Of a stretch of DNA of 64,000 bases, positions 14,007 to 50,907 are shown in pieces. How positions within the stretch are numbered: position 1 is the stretch's first letter; the number at the start of each line of letters is the position of its first letter. The notes below the pieces were generated by a model. The model had not been told where the DNA came from and searched no databases. It was given only the letters and a program-made list of their open reading frames with translations. The stretch spans positions 795,001-859,000 of the forward strand of contig JAKOON010000087.1 of NCBI GenBank assembly GCA_022577435.1, in the 5' to 3' direction. A program made the position numbers and the translations under genes. The stretch comes from Embiotoca jacksoni. Taxonomy: Eukaryota; Chordata; Actinopteri; Embiotocidae.

Positions 14007-14020
<14 letters not shown>
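13970..14020 (+). promoter_or_regulatory. Upstream ORF overlapping the rassf3 start codon
   Basis: An ATG at 13970 opens a 16-codon frame (MWPVLSPEVFSANDVE) that stops with TAG at 14018-14020. It is out of frame with rassf3 and overlaps the first rassf3 ATG (14007). The stop ends 4 nt before the second in-frame rassf3 ATG at 14025. This arrangement would disfavour M1 and could allow reinitiation at M7. Its effect is inferred. Confidence 0.6.
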
Positions 14021-39711
<25,691 letters not shown>

Positions 39712-39789
39712 GAGGATTCAACCCTCCACGAAACAGGACTACTGCCCCCTAGAGGCACGGAGGAGGATTTATCTTTTATTCCTTTATTT

Positions 39790-39830
<41 letters not shown>

Positions 39831-41125
39831 TCCTCAAGAGGAGAAGAAGTGGGTGAACATGTTTGACGGAGGGAGGGATGCAAACGCAGAATGAGAAGAG
39901 AGGATCCAGCGCCTGGAAGAAGGGACGACACGGACGGATGGAGGGATGGAGGGATGATTTTTTTAAAGCCGAGAGACGGCAAGCGAAGGACGAATAAAAG
40001 GACGAATGGACAAAGTTTTGGATCGATGCTGCCGGAGTTTGATTCAGCTCGGACTTCAAACCGCTTCGTCTGCCTGCAAACACCAAAGATTCACTCACCT
40101 GTGCCATATTCATTCATTCATTCATTCATTCATCCTCTCCGCTGTTCTCCGTCCATCCCTCTCTTCTTCTTCTTCTTCTCTCACTCTGTCCTGCTGTCAC
40201 ATAATTTATGCATTTTATTAGTTTCCTCTGTTTCTCCACCTTTTTTTTTATTTTGTATTTTTTATCCTTTAAACTCGTGAAAGAACTCAAGGCCATATGT
40301 TGAGTTAGTTTTATTTAATTTGTTTGTTTCAAAGGTCTGTACATATTTTTTTTTTCTTAATTTATATGGGTGAAGCTTTTTATTGTTTTTTTGTTTTTTT
40401 TTTCCTTCTTTTTAAAAACAAAATTCTTATTTTTGTTTATTTTTTACAGAGGCGGAGCAACAATCCGGTTGTTGACACAGACACAGAGAATAGTTCATCC
40501 GGACTTATGCTAGATGTATGTAAATATACGCAGACAATAAGTAAATATGAAGTTTATCGGCTTCAAATTAGAGAGCAACCTGGAAGTATTGATTATTGAC
40601 GCGTTTTGTTGGAATTAGCTGGAAAGTTGAGAAATATTTCTGAAGAGAGAAAGCAGGAAGAAACATGCATGGATGTGTATGGAGTCTCAAGTGTGCCAAA
40701 CAAAAGATGCATTTTATTTTATTTTTTTATGATTAATAATAATCAAAATGTATATGCTTATCATATTTTTTGCATACATTTTTATATATTTTAACAACAT
40801 AAAAAGGAACTTCAGAGGAATTTTACAAAAACAGGAAGAAATGGATTAATTACATTTGCACCATTTGCGCTGTTTAATCAAAGAGGATCTTTATATTTAT
40901 CAGTCAATAATAATGTTAAACTTTTTTATGTTTTGTTCCATTCATTAATATATTTAGCTTTTTTTTATATTCAATCTCACAAGCTGTTTGTCCACTACTG
41001 TAATATTTACACTTTAAATGAAATGATCAGACACATCAGTGAATTTCATAACAAAAATCTAAATTCAACGCTTTTTAAAAATAAATTGAGTAAAAAAACA
41101 ATGATTTAATTTTCTAGAAATAAAA
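39712..41125 (+). other. rassf3 3' untranslated region (extent uncertain)
   Basis: AT-rich DNA follows the stop codon, with a (T)n run at 39,792-39,825, a CATT tetranucleotide repeat around 40,109-40,133 and CTT repeats near 40,165. AATAAA polyadenylation hexamers on this strand lie at 39,993-39,998, 41,080-41,085 and 41,119-41,124. I cannot tell which is used. A short proximal and a long distal 3'UTR are both plausible. Confidence 0.45.
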
Positions 41126-43367
41126 GAAACTTTTAATTAATAATTTCTCCGTCCGTCGTCTTCAAAGCAAAAAAATGTGTCGAATCACTTTGGATCTGAT
41201 TATCATCATTTTCTTGATGATACCTCGTTTTATCCATAAAAACTAGAATAAAAAATTTAAATGAGTTTTATAAACTTTATTTACTTTTTATTTTAACGTA
41301 TGATTTTTTTTTTAGCTTTGGCTTCTTTTTGAAAATGTTGGCACATTTGAGACTCCAGAAAAATCGGCGTGATCTGAATCTCGTTGAATGCGAAGATACG
41401 GAGAATTAAAAAAGAGTTGAAATCGAGGTTTAACGCAACTGGACGCGTAAACTTTTCCGACTGTCGGTACCGACACGTAATCAAAGACGAGTAGAACAGA
41501 ATAGAAAGAATAGAGTCTCGCATGGACGCTTGTGAGGGCAGGAAGCAGCTTAGCTTTGGTTGGTGTCTGTAAAAAGCGTTGATCGATTGTCGTGCAGAGT
41601 GACGATGACAATGATGATGATGAAGAAACTGGTGGGATTTAAAGCCTTTTGTTTTGCATTTTTCACGCCACCAGCAGAGTTTCGATGAAGCGATGAAGTG
41701 ACTGATGTGATTCGAGTAGTGGAGACCTCCTCCTCCTCCTCCCCCCCTGCTCTCCCCTGACCTTTGACCTCGTGCTGGTCAGCGGAGGGAGCAGTGAGCT
41801 TTTTAATGGTTTCTGGAAGTTGACTGAACGATTTAGAGGAAGTAGAAAAGAAACATTTAGATGTAGGAAGGAAGGACAAAAACAAAACAAAACAAACAAA
41901 AAAAAACCAACCAGAGTGGGGAAGGTAATGTTGTGTTTTTGAAAAGACTGTGAGAAGCAGCGTGACCGTGGCCTTGAGGACAATGACGGGGTTTTCCTCC
42001 CGACCGCAAGTCGCTGTGATTAACTGCGTGTTCGTTTTTGTTTTTTTTGCATTTATAAAAACTCCTGTCATCCACAACTGAGAGAAAACGGAGGTCTGTA
42101 AGTGCTGATAGCTGCAGAGAAAACAGGGGAGGACAAATGGCTGCATTGTCTTTTAGTGTGTCTGTCGTCAGGCGTTCATTTTAAATATGACCTCCTCAAC
42201 AACTCGGATTTGTTCTTTTGGTTTGTGGATTAATGAGAGGGGGAGATATTACAGAAAGAGATGCAGGGAGAGAGTAAAGAATGGAAAGGCCCCCCCTACC
42301 CCCTAAAAGAAAATTAAAGATACGCATCAGCAAGTGCAAAAAAGAAGGTACAAGAGTTAACAGGATTTTGTGCAGTTGTGGTTCATGAAAGGCTCTTTAA
42401 TGATGTAGCTGCAACTGTGGAAACAACAGACAAACACAATCACTCGGACAAAGAAAACAACAAATCAGATTCATAGAAATTCATGTAATGTTTGTTGTTT
42501 GAGCTGCAGGACGCTGAACGAAGTCAAACTGACGTGTGGAAGACTGCGTCGCCATCTAGTGGTCAAATACCGCAACTATTCTCTCATTTCTGTGTCAAAC
42601 GTGCATCGATTACCTTATAGATTTATTTTAATTTTGTTGTTGTTGTTGTTATAACCAAAGATATTTTTTTCGTGGTGTTGCCTGGAGCAAAAAAATATAT
42701 ATATTAGAGGCTTCTCTCCCACTGGAGGGAAAAAAAACATACAGTTTATTCTGTAGTTTAGAGATTTATTTAAAGGGGTTTTAACCCTGGTTTATATTCT
42801 ACTATCGAACACTGGGTTAATTTATATGGAAGCAACAAAAGACCTGCAGAGTTTGAATCTCACAAAGCGCTGAATACCAAACTATGACATTTATGGGATG
42901 CTCTGATCTCCTGGTCGTTTCAGAAACTCTGGACATTGGAAGAAGAGAGCGTTTTAGTGGTGTTGCATCATGGGAAATGTAGTATTCTGTGTTTTTGGAG
43001 CACAATCCATATTAGAGACTTACAAATGATGTCGTGGCCTTTTCTTCTTTTATTTTTTCATTGTTTTGGTTCAAATCTATCTCTCACAAGTTGTCAAACT
43101 TTATGGAAATGCAATCGTAAAAGTACTAAAGTTTGAAATTGAAATGGATTTATAGCATAAAATATTTAAACCTCAGGTCCGTCTATCTGAATTTGTGTTT
43201 GAATTCCAGTTGGCAATTTACAGTTTTTTTATTTAAGAGTTTACAAATTCAGAAAACTGAATTTTCTGTTCAGTTGTTCAAATATTTTTTTGGGGATTAA
43301 AAAAAAACAAAAAAAAACAAGTTGCTCAAATTGTAATTAACATGAGATTAACTACTGAGTTTTTAAA

Positions 43368-43402
<35 letters not shown>

Positions 43403-46400
43403 TCCACTTGCTTTTAAAGTCACTTATTCAAATAATATTGCCCCTTTGTTGCTTCCATACATTATATTATAATTGAACGTGATACGGAAGTCTGCATGGA
43501 AACAGTTAATGAATCATAAAGCCATGTTGTTGTTGTTGTTGTTGTTTTGTGTATCTTATAAACAACTGTAGCTGTTAAAACTCATCATACCAGACTAATA
43601 GTATAAAATTTTATTTTGGGCACTTTAACTTTTAAATTCAGGGAAGACGGGTTTTAAATTTTTCTTTTTCTCCTCTTTGATCTGCGCCGCCATCAATCTC
43701 TGTACTTTAACATCTAATACTCTATAATCTTATTCGTTAAGGTCCGCTCATAATTATGTTGTTTTTCTGTTTTAACAAATGGAAATACAGTGTGACAGAA
43801 GTTAAGGTCATTTTATTTTTTTTATATTTTTGTTTTTTTTTGGTCTCAGCGGGCTTCCGTAGAATTTTGTGAAACGTTTGATTGTTTCGGATACATGCTC
43901 GGCTGTGCACACGCCGGGACTGTTCAACGTTAAAGCATGCGTTGTTGTATATGAAATCAACATTTAGAAAAATGGTTTTTGGTGACGAGATGAAAACAAA
44001 CTGTGTTTTTTTTTTGTTGTTTTTTTTTTTTTTTTTCAAAAAACGCTGTTGGATCTGCTCGTGATTGTAAATCAGGCTCGTTGTTCGATTTATCTATTAA
44101 GAGGAAGGTTTTGGGCAAGAAGTGATGATGTATGAAGAGCTGACGTGTAATCAGAGATTTGTTTTAGTGCTGTTCAATCTTAACTAGCGTCCGATAACGG
44201 TCATTTTACACCATTTAAACTTATTTTTCGTGAAACTAGCTCAACTGTGTAACTTTAACACTTCCCACAATATGATTTATTATTCTGTTTTGCTGAATTT
44301 TGTTGTCTGATTTTAAGGAAATCAGCCAACTGACTGAAAAACTGTCTGGAGTGATTTACCAAACTTTCTTAACCAAAATCTTAAATTTGTATTTTATGCA
44401 TCTCAAATCTGAATATTTCCTTTTTTTTTTTTTTTTTTTTTTTAAGTCCTCCAAGACATATTCTGGAGCTTTCAGTCAATAGATGATGCAATTTTTCATT
44501 TTTTTGGGGGGGGGTCAAATTTGCTGAACACAAATAAAATACAGTTTTGATTTACTTTTACATATTTAGTTTCATCTTAGTAACAAGATCGGCCTGATTT
44601 AATTTTTGAGCCCCCTGGTTGCTGAATTTAAATTATACATTTTAGCATTAAATGGTGTCAAAATGACAGTTTGAATTATACCATAAAAGCATTTATTTAC
44701 TTTGTTGTGGTTTAAGAAAAACAAAAACTACTTTTCTGACCTCGTAAACTGCAGTTTGAGAAAAAAAAAAACTCCCGAAAAAGTTTCTGGAGCTTTCAGT
44801 CGATTCACACGATCTTCATCGGCAGTTCAAACTATTGAAAGTGCTAAAAAAAAATTGCACTTTAAAAAAAACAAAAACATTTATTTTGAAAATCCATCTT
44901 AAATGCCAAAAGATCCGCGTGTCGCTCTTCCGCCACCGACTGATGTTATTTTCCAATGATGCTGTTTTGTTGTTGTTGTTGTTGTTTATCTCACATGACG
45001 ACTTCCTTTTTAAGCACGTGAGCTGAAAAACAAAAGGTTGACTGTCGTTTTACACTCGAGGCTGAAAGAACCCGACCCGAGCTGCAGCGTGAAATTTAAG
45101 GATAAATATCGCTAACCCCCCCCCCTCCCCCCCACAGCTGTGCCTTTTCTAAAGTTTGACAGACAGAAAACAAACGTGGAAGAGAGACTAAAGACTGAAC
45201 GGTTACCGGAGGCAGGTTTATTTTTGTAGGTATCTCTTGGATTTCTCGTTGAATCGTTACCAAACGTGGCCTTTCCTCACGCAAGGCGGCCTTCATCTAT
45301 TAAAAGGTGACATTGAAACAAAAATCCAGCGTTGTGTGTTTCGTTTTTCATCGCAGACCATAATAAGCTCCCAAATGCCCAAAACTTCACCGGCTCATAT
45401 TTTCGAATACTTGATGTTTTATTTTTGTTTTACGTCATCGTAAACTCAACGTATTTGAGTTTTAAACTTTTGTTAAACAAACTATGGTGTTTGAAGACAC
45501 AATCGGGAAGCTTTTTTTTTTTTTTTTTTTTTCACAAATTGATCAAAACATGAAATAATCAAACAAAAATAAACTGTATATTAAGATTTATTTGACTGAA
45601 TTTCCATCTTAAACTGTCAGTTTTCGCTGTTAAAGCTTTAAAACACTTCGAAGTCTTGGAAAAAAATTTGAAGTGGTTTAAGCTGTAGAGCCCCCTTATC
45701 TTTACTATTTTTATTTTTTTATTTTTGTATATCTGTCAGGTCTTTGTTGTGTTTTTGCTGTTCAGCTTCATGTGTCAGTGTTTTGGCTGAACTGCAGGTT
45801 TGGAGCGGATGCAGCTCCTCCTCCTCGTGTCCTCTGTTTGACCCCAACTCGAATAACCTCACAGAGAAGTGGGAGTCCCCCTCCTTTTCCTGCTGTCTCA
45901 CAAGCCAAACACTCAACTTTACCATCCGTAAAGCTGCAGGAGTGAGCCTGAAACAAATCCATACCGGAAGCCAACAACGCTTTCAAAGTAAAAAGCTTAA
46001 TCATAATCGTGACACTGTCCCATGTTTGTGGAAGAAGTTTTGACCAACAGGTTTTTGTGACTGTTAGATAATAATAAGATGCATTTACCTCAAGAGCTTT
46101 AACTCTTACCATGTAAGTAAAAGACACAAAGGAAAATCCAACAAATTAGCAGCTTTAAAAAAATAAAAGTAGAAACAAATCTTAGTTACAGGGAATAAAT
46201 GATTTAATAATAACATTAATAAACAAACAAAAAAAGAATAAAAATAAATATTTACAACTTCCTTTTAAATAAGAATTTATTGATTGGATGTACAGACTAT
46301 AATAGATTTATAGTGATAAAATTCTTAATATTTGCCTTTTTTTGTTGACATATTTATGTTAATTATGAATCATTATTAGGCTATAAGGAAGACATTAGGT

Positions 46401-46480
46401 CCGAAATGTTAAGTTATTGTCTTTATCTCAAAATCTTACTAAAGTGCAGACCTTGCCCTCAGCACAGCTTTTATTCTGAA
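41126..46480. other. Intergenic DNA between rassf3 and the APMAP-like gene
   Basis: AT-rich sequence with (TA)n near 43,367-43,402, (TTG)n tracts at about 42,636 and 43,527, poly-T/poly-A runs and short C-rich runs at about 45,115-45,133. A CTCF-like motif lies at 42,550-42,562. No exon-like sequence was found. Confidence 0.55.
42550..42562 (-). promoter_or_regulatory. CTCF-like motif between rassf3 and the APMAP-like gene
   Basis: Minus strand reads CCACTAGATGGCG, a full match to the CTCF core consensus. Located in intergenic DNA. Prediction only. Confidence 0.45.
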
Positions 46481-46609
46481 GGTCCACACCGGATGTACTT
46501 TTCGACTCTGTTTGTCTTGACGGGCGCGCTTCTCCTCAAGCTGACACCCATTGAACTCGAGCTATTTGATCCAGCAGGAGGAAGAGACGCGCTCTCGCAA
46601 CTGAACCAT
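46481..46609 (+). other. Probable first exon of the APMAP-like gene (5'UTR plus AT of a split ATG)
   Basis: The sequence ends in gcaactgaaccat followed by a near-perfect donor, gtaagt, at 46610-46615. Exon 2 begins with a lone G before TTG GGG AGG AGA. Joining them makes AACC-AT|G-TTG, an ATG with A at -3, in the only phase that reads the conserved protein. The upstream flank is locally CpG-rich with an ETS-like CCGGATGT near 46,489. The left edge of the exon is a guess. Another frame here can read a hydrophobic peptide into the donor in phase 0, but that would not fit exon 2. Confidence 0.55.
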
Positions 46610-48713
46610 GTAAGTTTGACGCTTTGTTTCATTTCAGGTCACGCAAAAAAAAAAAAAAAATACAACTTTCACTTCTTCCGTGGTGGTTTTTAAACGCGCG
46701 CAGCAGCCCGAAGTGTGGGAGCTCCCCATGCGTCGCCAAACTGCGTCAACAAATCTGCCGGTTTAAAAACACTTGGTTTATCGTGAAAGCAGGAGAGGTC
46801 GGGAAAACAATTCAAAACTCTTTTTCGGAGCCTCAATGAGTCAAACTAGTTTTCGGCTTTAATAATATTCATATTTAAGCAGTTTTTTTTTTTTTTATGG
46901 CGTTTAATGATCCAGCTGTTGCTCCTGTGAACACACAGCTGAAGGGTCGTTAAGAAACTGGTTAAAGGTGAAATGTTACCTCACATCCAAACCTTCATTA
47001 TCTAAGACTCTGTAAAATATATATATGTTATAGATTAGAATAAATGCGGGCTCAAAGAGAGAATAAAGCGTGTGGATATTTGAATAGAGGTTTTTTTTTG
47101 GGTTTTTTTTGCAAGGTGCCAGGTGTGTATGGAGTCAGATTAGTGTCGCTATCAATGAACGCACACAAAGAGATATCACCCCAAAAATACTTATTATTGT
47201 ACAAAAATGTTGAAGAAAAACATCCATTTATATAATAAATTAAGTTTTGTTTTAAATATTAAAAGATACCAATGACCTATGGAGTGAAATCAGTGTCAAC
47301 ATCAATGAATGTAAACCAAAACATTCACAAACGTAAAGCGGTATTTAAGTATTAATTGAAGCCGTTTTAGGAGATTTATATATACATGAGATATTTTTGG
47401 GTGCATTGAAAAATATTTTTGTGGAAAGAGTGTTTTATGTATATATATATATATAAGTCTGTAAATCAAATAAATTAAATATGAATTGATCAGCTGCTTT
47501 GTCAGCTTGCCTTGGTTTCACAGTGGTCGCCTTGTTCAGCTGATAAACTACTCATTATTATGTGCTTCCCCACTGGGGAATCATTAATATCGGTTAATAT
47601 TTATTTTTACTGCTTATGTTCTCCAACTCTTAACACCAGCAGGCAGCACGTGTCCTTCTTCAACTCCGAGACACCAGATGTGTCATTACTCCACTAAAAC
47701 GGAGCTGATAAACGCTCTTTTGCAACTCTGAACAAGAAACACAAAGTAAACAAGTTACGTAATAGACATTTAATGTCTTTTTAATTTAACGATGCACGGT
47801 TGTAAAGTTAGTTTTGATTGGTGGAACCACTATTTAGCTTCATTAAAATCTCCGTAAAGCATAAACAACTCCAAATTAATGGATTTTGGTTGCGCAACTT
47901 CCTCCCTCAGCCTCGGGATCTCTCCTTAATGCAAAGCGACTAAATGTCATGTTGGAACTTCTGGCTGATTTGGACGTCACATTTATTTTAAACTTCAGAC
48001 AGGAAGAATCGGTGTCTAGAGTTTTTCCTTTCCTACATTTAAAGGAAATGGAAGCAGCTTTGTTCACAGTCTGTTCCTGCTCAAACACATTATGCAAAGT
48101 CAAAGTTTGACACGACACACTGCTGCCTTTTCAACTGCAGGTTTTTTTTTGTCTTTATTATGCAAATATTATGGCACCGCAATCAAAAATGAAGTTGGTG
48201 AGTAAAAAAAAAAAAAATGAACTGAGAATAATAATATTTGGATTGCAAATAAATTCTGCCTTCACAGTTTTGTTGTGGGAAAAAAACAAACCCTCCTGCA
48301 TCCACCAATGCAAAGTTAAGGATTTCAGTTTATTTATTTAAAGGAGTCTTGAATTTATATTACATGTATTACATTTTTTTTTTATATATATAATCCGCTC
48401 TGAGGTCAACAGAGAGGTTCTTCACTGTGTCTTCGTGTGTGTGAAGTTTTCAGAGTTGTGTTTCCTCTCCGCTCAGGTTGGGGAGGAGATCGCTGCTTGT
48501 GGCGCTGCTGGCTGCGACCGTTGGAGTTTACCTGCTGCCGTCTCCCATCGACCCCAAACCGCATGTGTAAGTGGAGACAGGTTTTTATTTTATTTTTTTC
48601 TACCACCAAACAACTGAAAAATGTCCAAATTTACACCGTTTATCAGTCACAGACTGTAAAAACATGATAAATAATTTAAAATTCATGTTCACCAAAAGGG
48701 AATAATAGATAAG

Positions 48714-48744
<31 letters not shown>

Positions 48745-49210
48745 GATAAATGTACCTCTGTGTAACTGTTCCCTGTGTCCTCAGGCTGAAGGGGCCTCCA
48801 CCGGCCCTCGAGGGGCCGCTGGCCGTCAACACCCGTCTGCAGGGGGGCCGCCGGCTGTTCGCCGGGAAACTACGCGGACCAGAATCCTTCACTGCTGATG
48901 AGGACGGTGAGTGGACATTGTTATATTGATATGTGATATTGTTTTCTGCACATTAGTAATAAATCTGTAATTTATAATAATAATAATGAATAAAACTATA
49001 TGTGTGTGTGTGTGTGTTTCAGGTAATGTGTACACGGGGACCGTGGACGGGAAGCTGTGGAGGATCGGTCCTGACGACAGCCTCACCTTCATCACACAGA
49101 TGGGACAGAATCTCCCTGAATGTGGTTCGTATTTTTAATTCGTCTGTTTCTTCTTCTTCTGTTCGCAGATCAGCGTCTTTGAGCTAAAACAAAAAGCTTA
49201 TAAAATGCTC

Positions 49211-49244
<34 letters not shown>

Positions 49245-50723
49245 GCAGCAGCACGGACTACGAGCCCGTGTGCGGTCGTCCTCACGGCGTTCGTCTGGAC
49301 CGCGCCGGTCAGCTGATCGTCGCCGACTCGTACCTCGGGCTGCACAGCGTCGACCCCGAAACCGGAGAGAAGACTTTGCTGCTGGCGAACTCGGAGGGTA
49401 ACAGTGTGCTTGTTGTGGTGGACAAAGCCGAAAAGTTCGATCTAATTTGCTAATATCTAACGACTCCTTTTTTTTTTTCTTTTCCTTTGGTCCCGTCAGG
49501 CGCCGACGGCGTTCCCTTCGCCTTCCTGAACGGCCTCGAGATCTCCTCACGAACCGGGATCATTTATTTCACCGACTCGTCCAGTCGGTGGGGACGAAGA
49601 CACGTCAAACTGGAGGTGAAAGAAAAGACACGCGAGCGGATTGTTAATCAGCTGTGAAAAAAACAAACAAAAAACACCAGGAAGCGTCTGAAAGAGTGGA
49701 AACGAAGGTTGATGGGAAGTTAAATAGCAGCTGTTTGGTCTTTTCACACTTAATCCTGCAGAGGAAAGCTGATACAAGCAGGTTTCATTGAGTTGTTTTT
49801 TTTTATTTTATTCAGTTGCTTGGCAACCACCGGCCTCCAAAACACACACAGGAGGACACTCAGCCTGGTTCTTCTCACCCGTCCACCGAAAAACAGAACC
49901 GGTCTGCCAAAAACAGAGAGAGTCCATTCAGTGCTGCCGAGTCTCAAAGATGCATCTCGAAAGTCTCATTAATCGCACGCAGGTTTTTAGCAGAACTGAT
50001 TTTTAAATATGAAATCTTAAATTCCTGGTTGACGCATGTAAACAAACGCCTGCTGACATGTGAAGCCGACGCTCCGGAAAAAATGACCAGGAAGTCGGTA
50101 AAATATGAAACTTTGAGTGGTTTTCAGTGTTTGGAGGATTTATATGGAGTCACATCAGTGTAAAAAAAAAAAAAAAATCAATGAAAGCACACAGACAGAT
50201 TCAAAAATATATTTCTGCATTCATTTATAAATGACTCGCTTCACAAAAATAATTGTTTTCGATGAACCCGAAAATATTTATTGTTGTATCAAAATAAATT
50301 TGCCAAAAATCACTCAAATCTACAGTCATGTGATTGGCTGAAAAAGGACGCCGACGTCTCATTGGTTCCCAGTTGAAAAAAAAAATTACACTCATGAATC
50401 GAGCCACTTCAGGGGAGTCTCAAAAAAACAAAGACACAAATGCGCGTTGAACGCTGACGCTGACTAAACTACGAGGAGCTCAACGACTGATCAAATCTGT
50501 GCGGCGCTTCGTTGAACAGGAAGTTGCGCAAACGAGGCTGATCGATCCGTTGGATGTTTCAGGTGATCGAGCTGAACAGCCTCGGCCGTCTCCTCTCCTA
50601 CGACCCTCGGACAGGAAGCGTGTCGGTGCTGCTGGACTCGCTCTACATGCCCAACGGCATCGTCCTGTCGCCCGACGAGGACTTCCTGCTGCTGGCCGAA
50701 ACCAGCATCGGACGCATACTGAG

Positions 50724-50788
<65 letters not shown>

Positions 50789-50868
50789 CTCTCTCTGTCT
50801 TTCTGAGGACTATCGTTGACATAATGCGTTCTCCAGCCGCTCACCCTCCTCACAACGTAATTGTCCTC

Positions 50869-50907
<39 letters not shown>

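Noticed and set aside
46406..46693. A separate small gene encoding a hydrophobic peptide (MYFSTLFVLTGALLLKL...)
   Set aside because: The frame runs across a strong donor at 46,610 whose only sensible use is to supply AT to exon 2 of the APMAP-like gene. No family similarity is recognised.
48171..48197. ATG GCA CCG CAA TCA... before a gtgagt donor, as the first coding exon of the APMAP-like gene
   Set aside because: It ends in phase 0, whereas exon 2 needs two leading bases, so the conserved frame would be lost.
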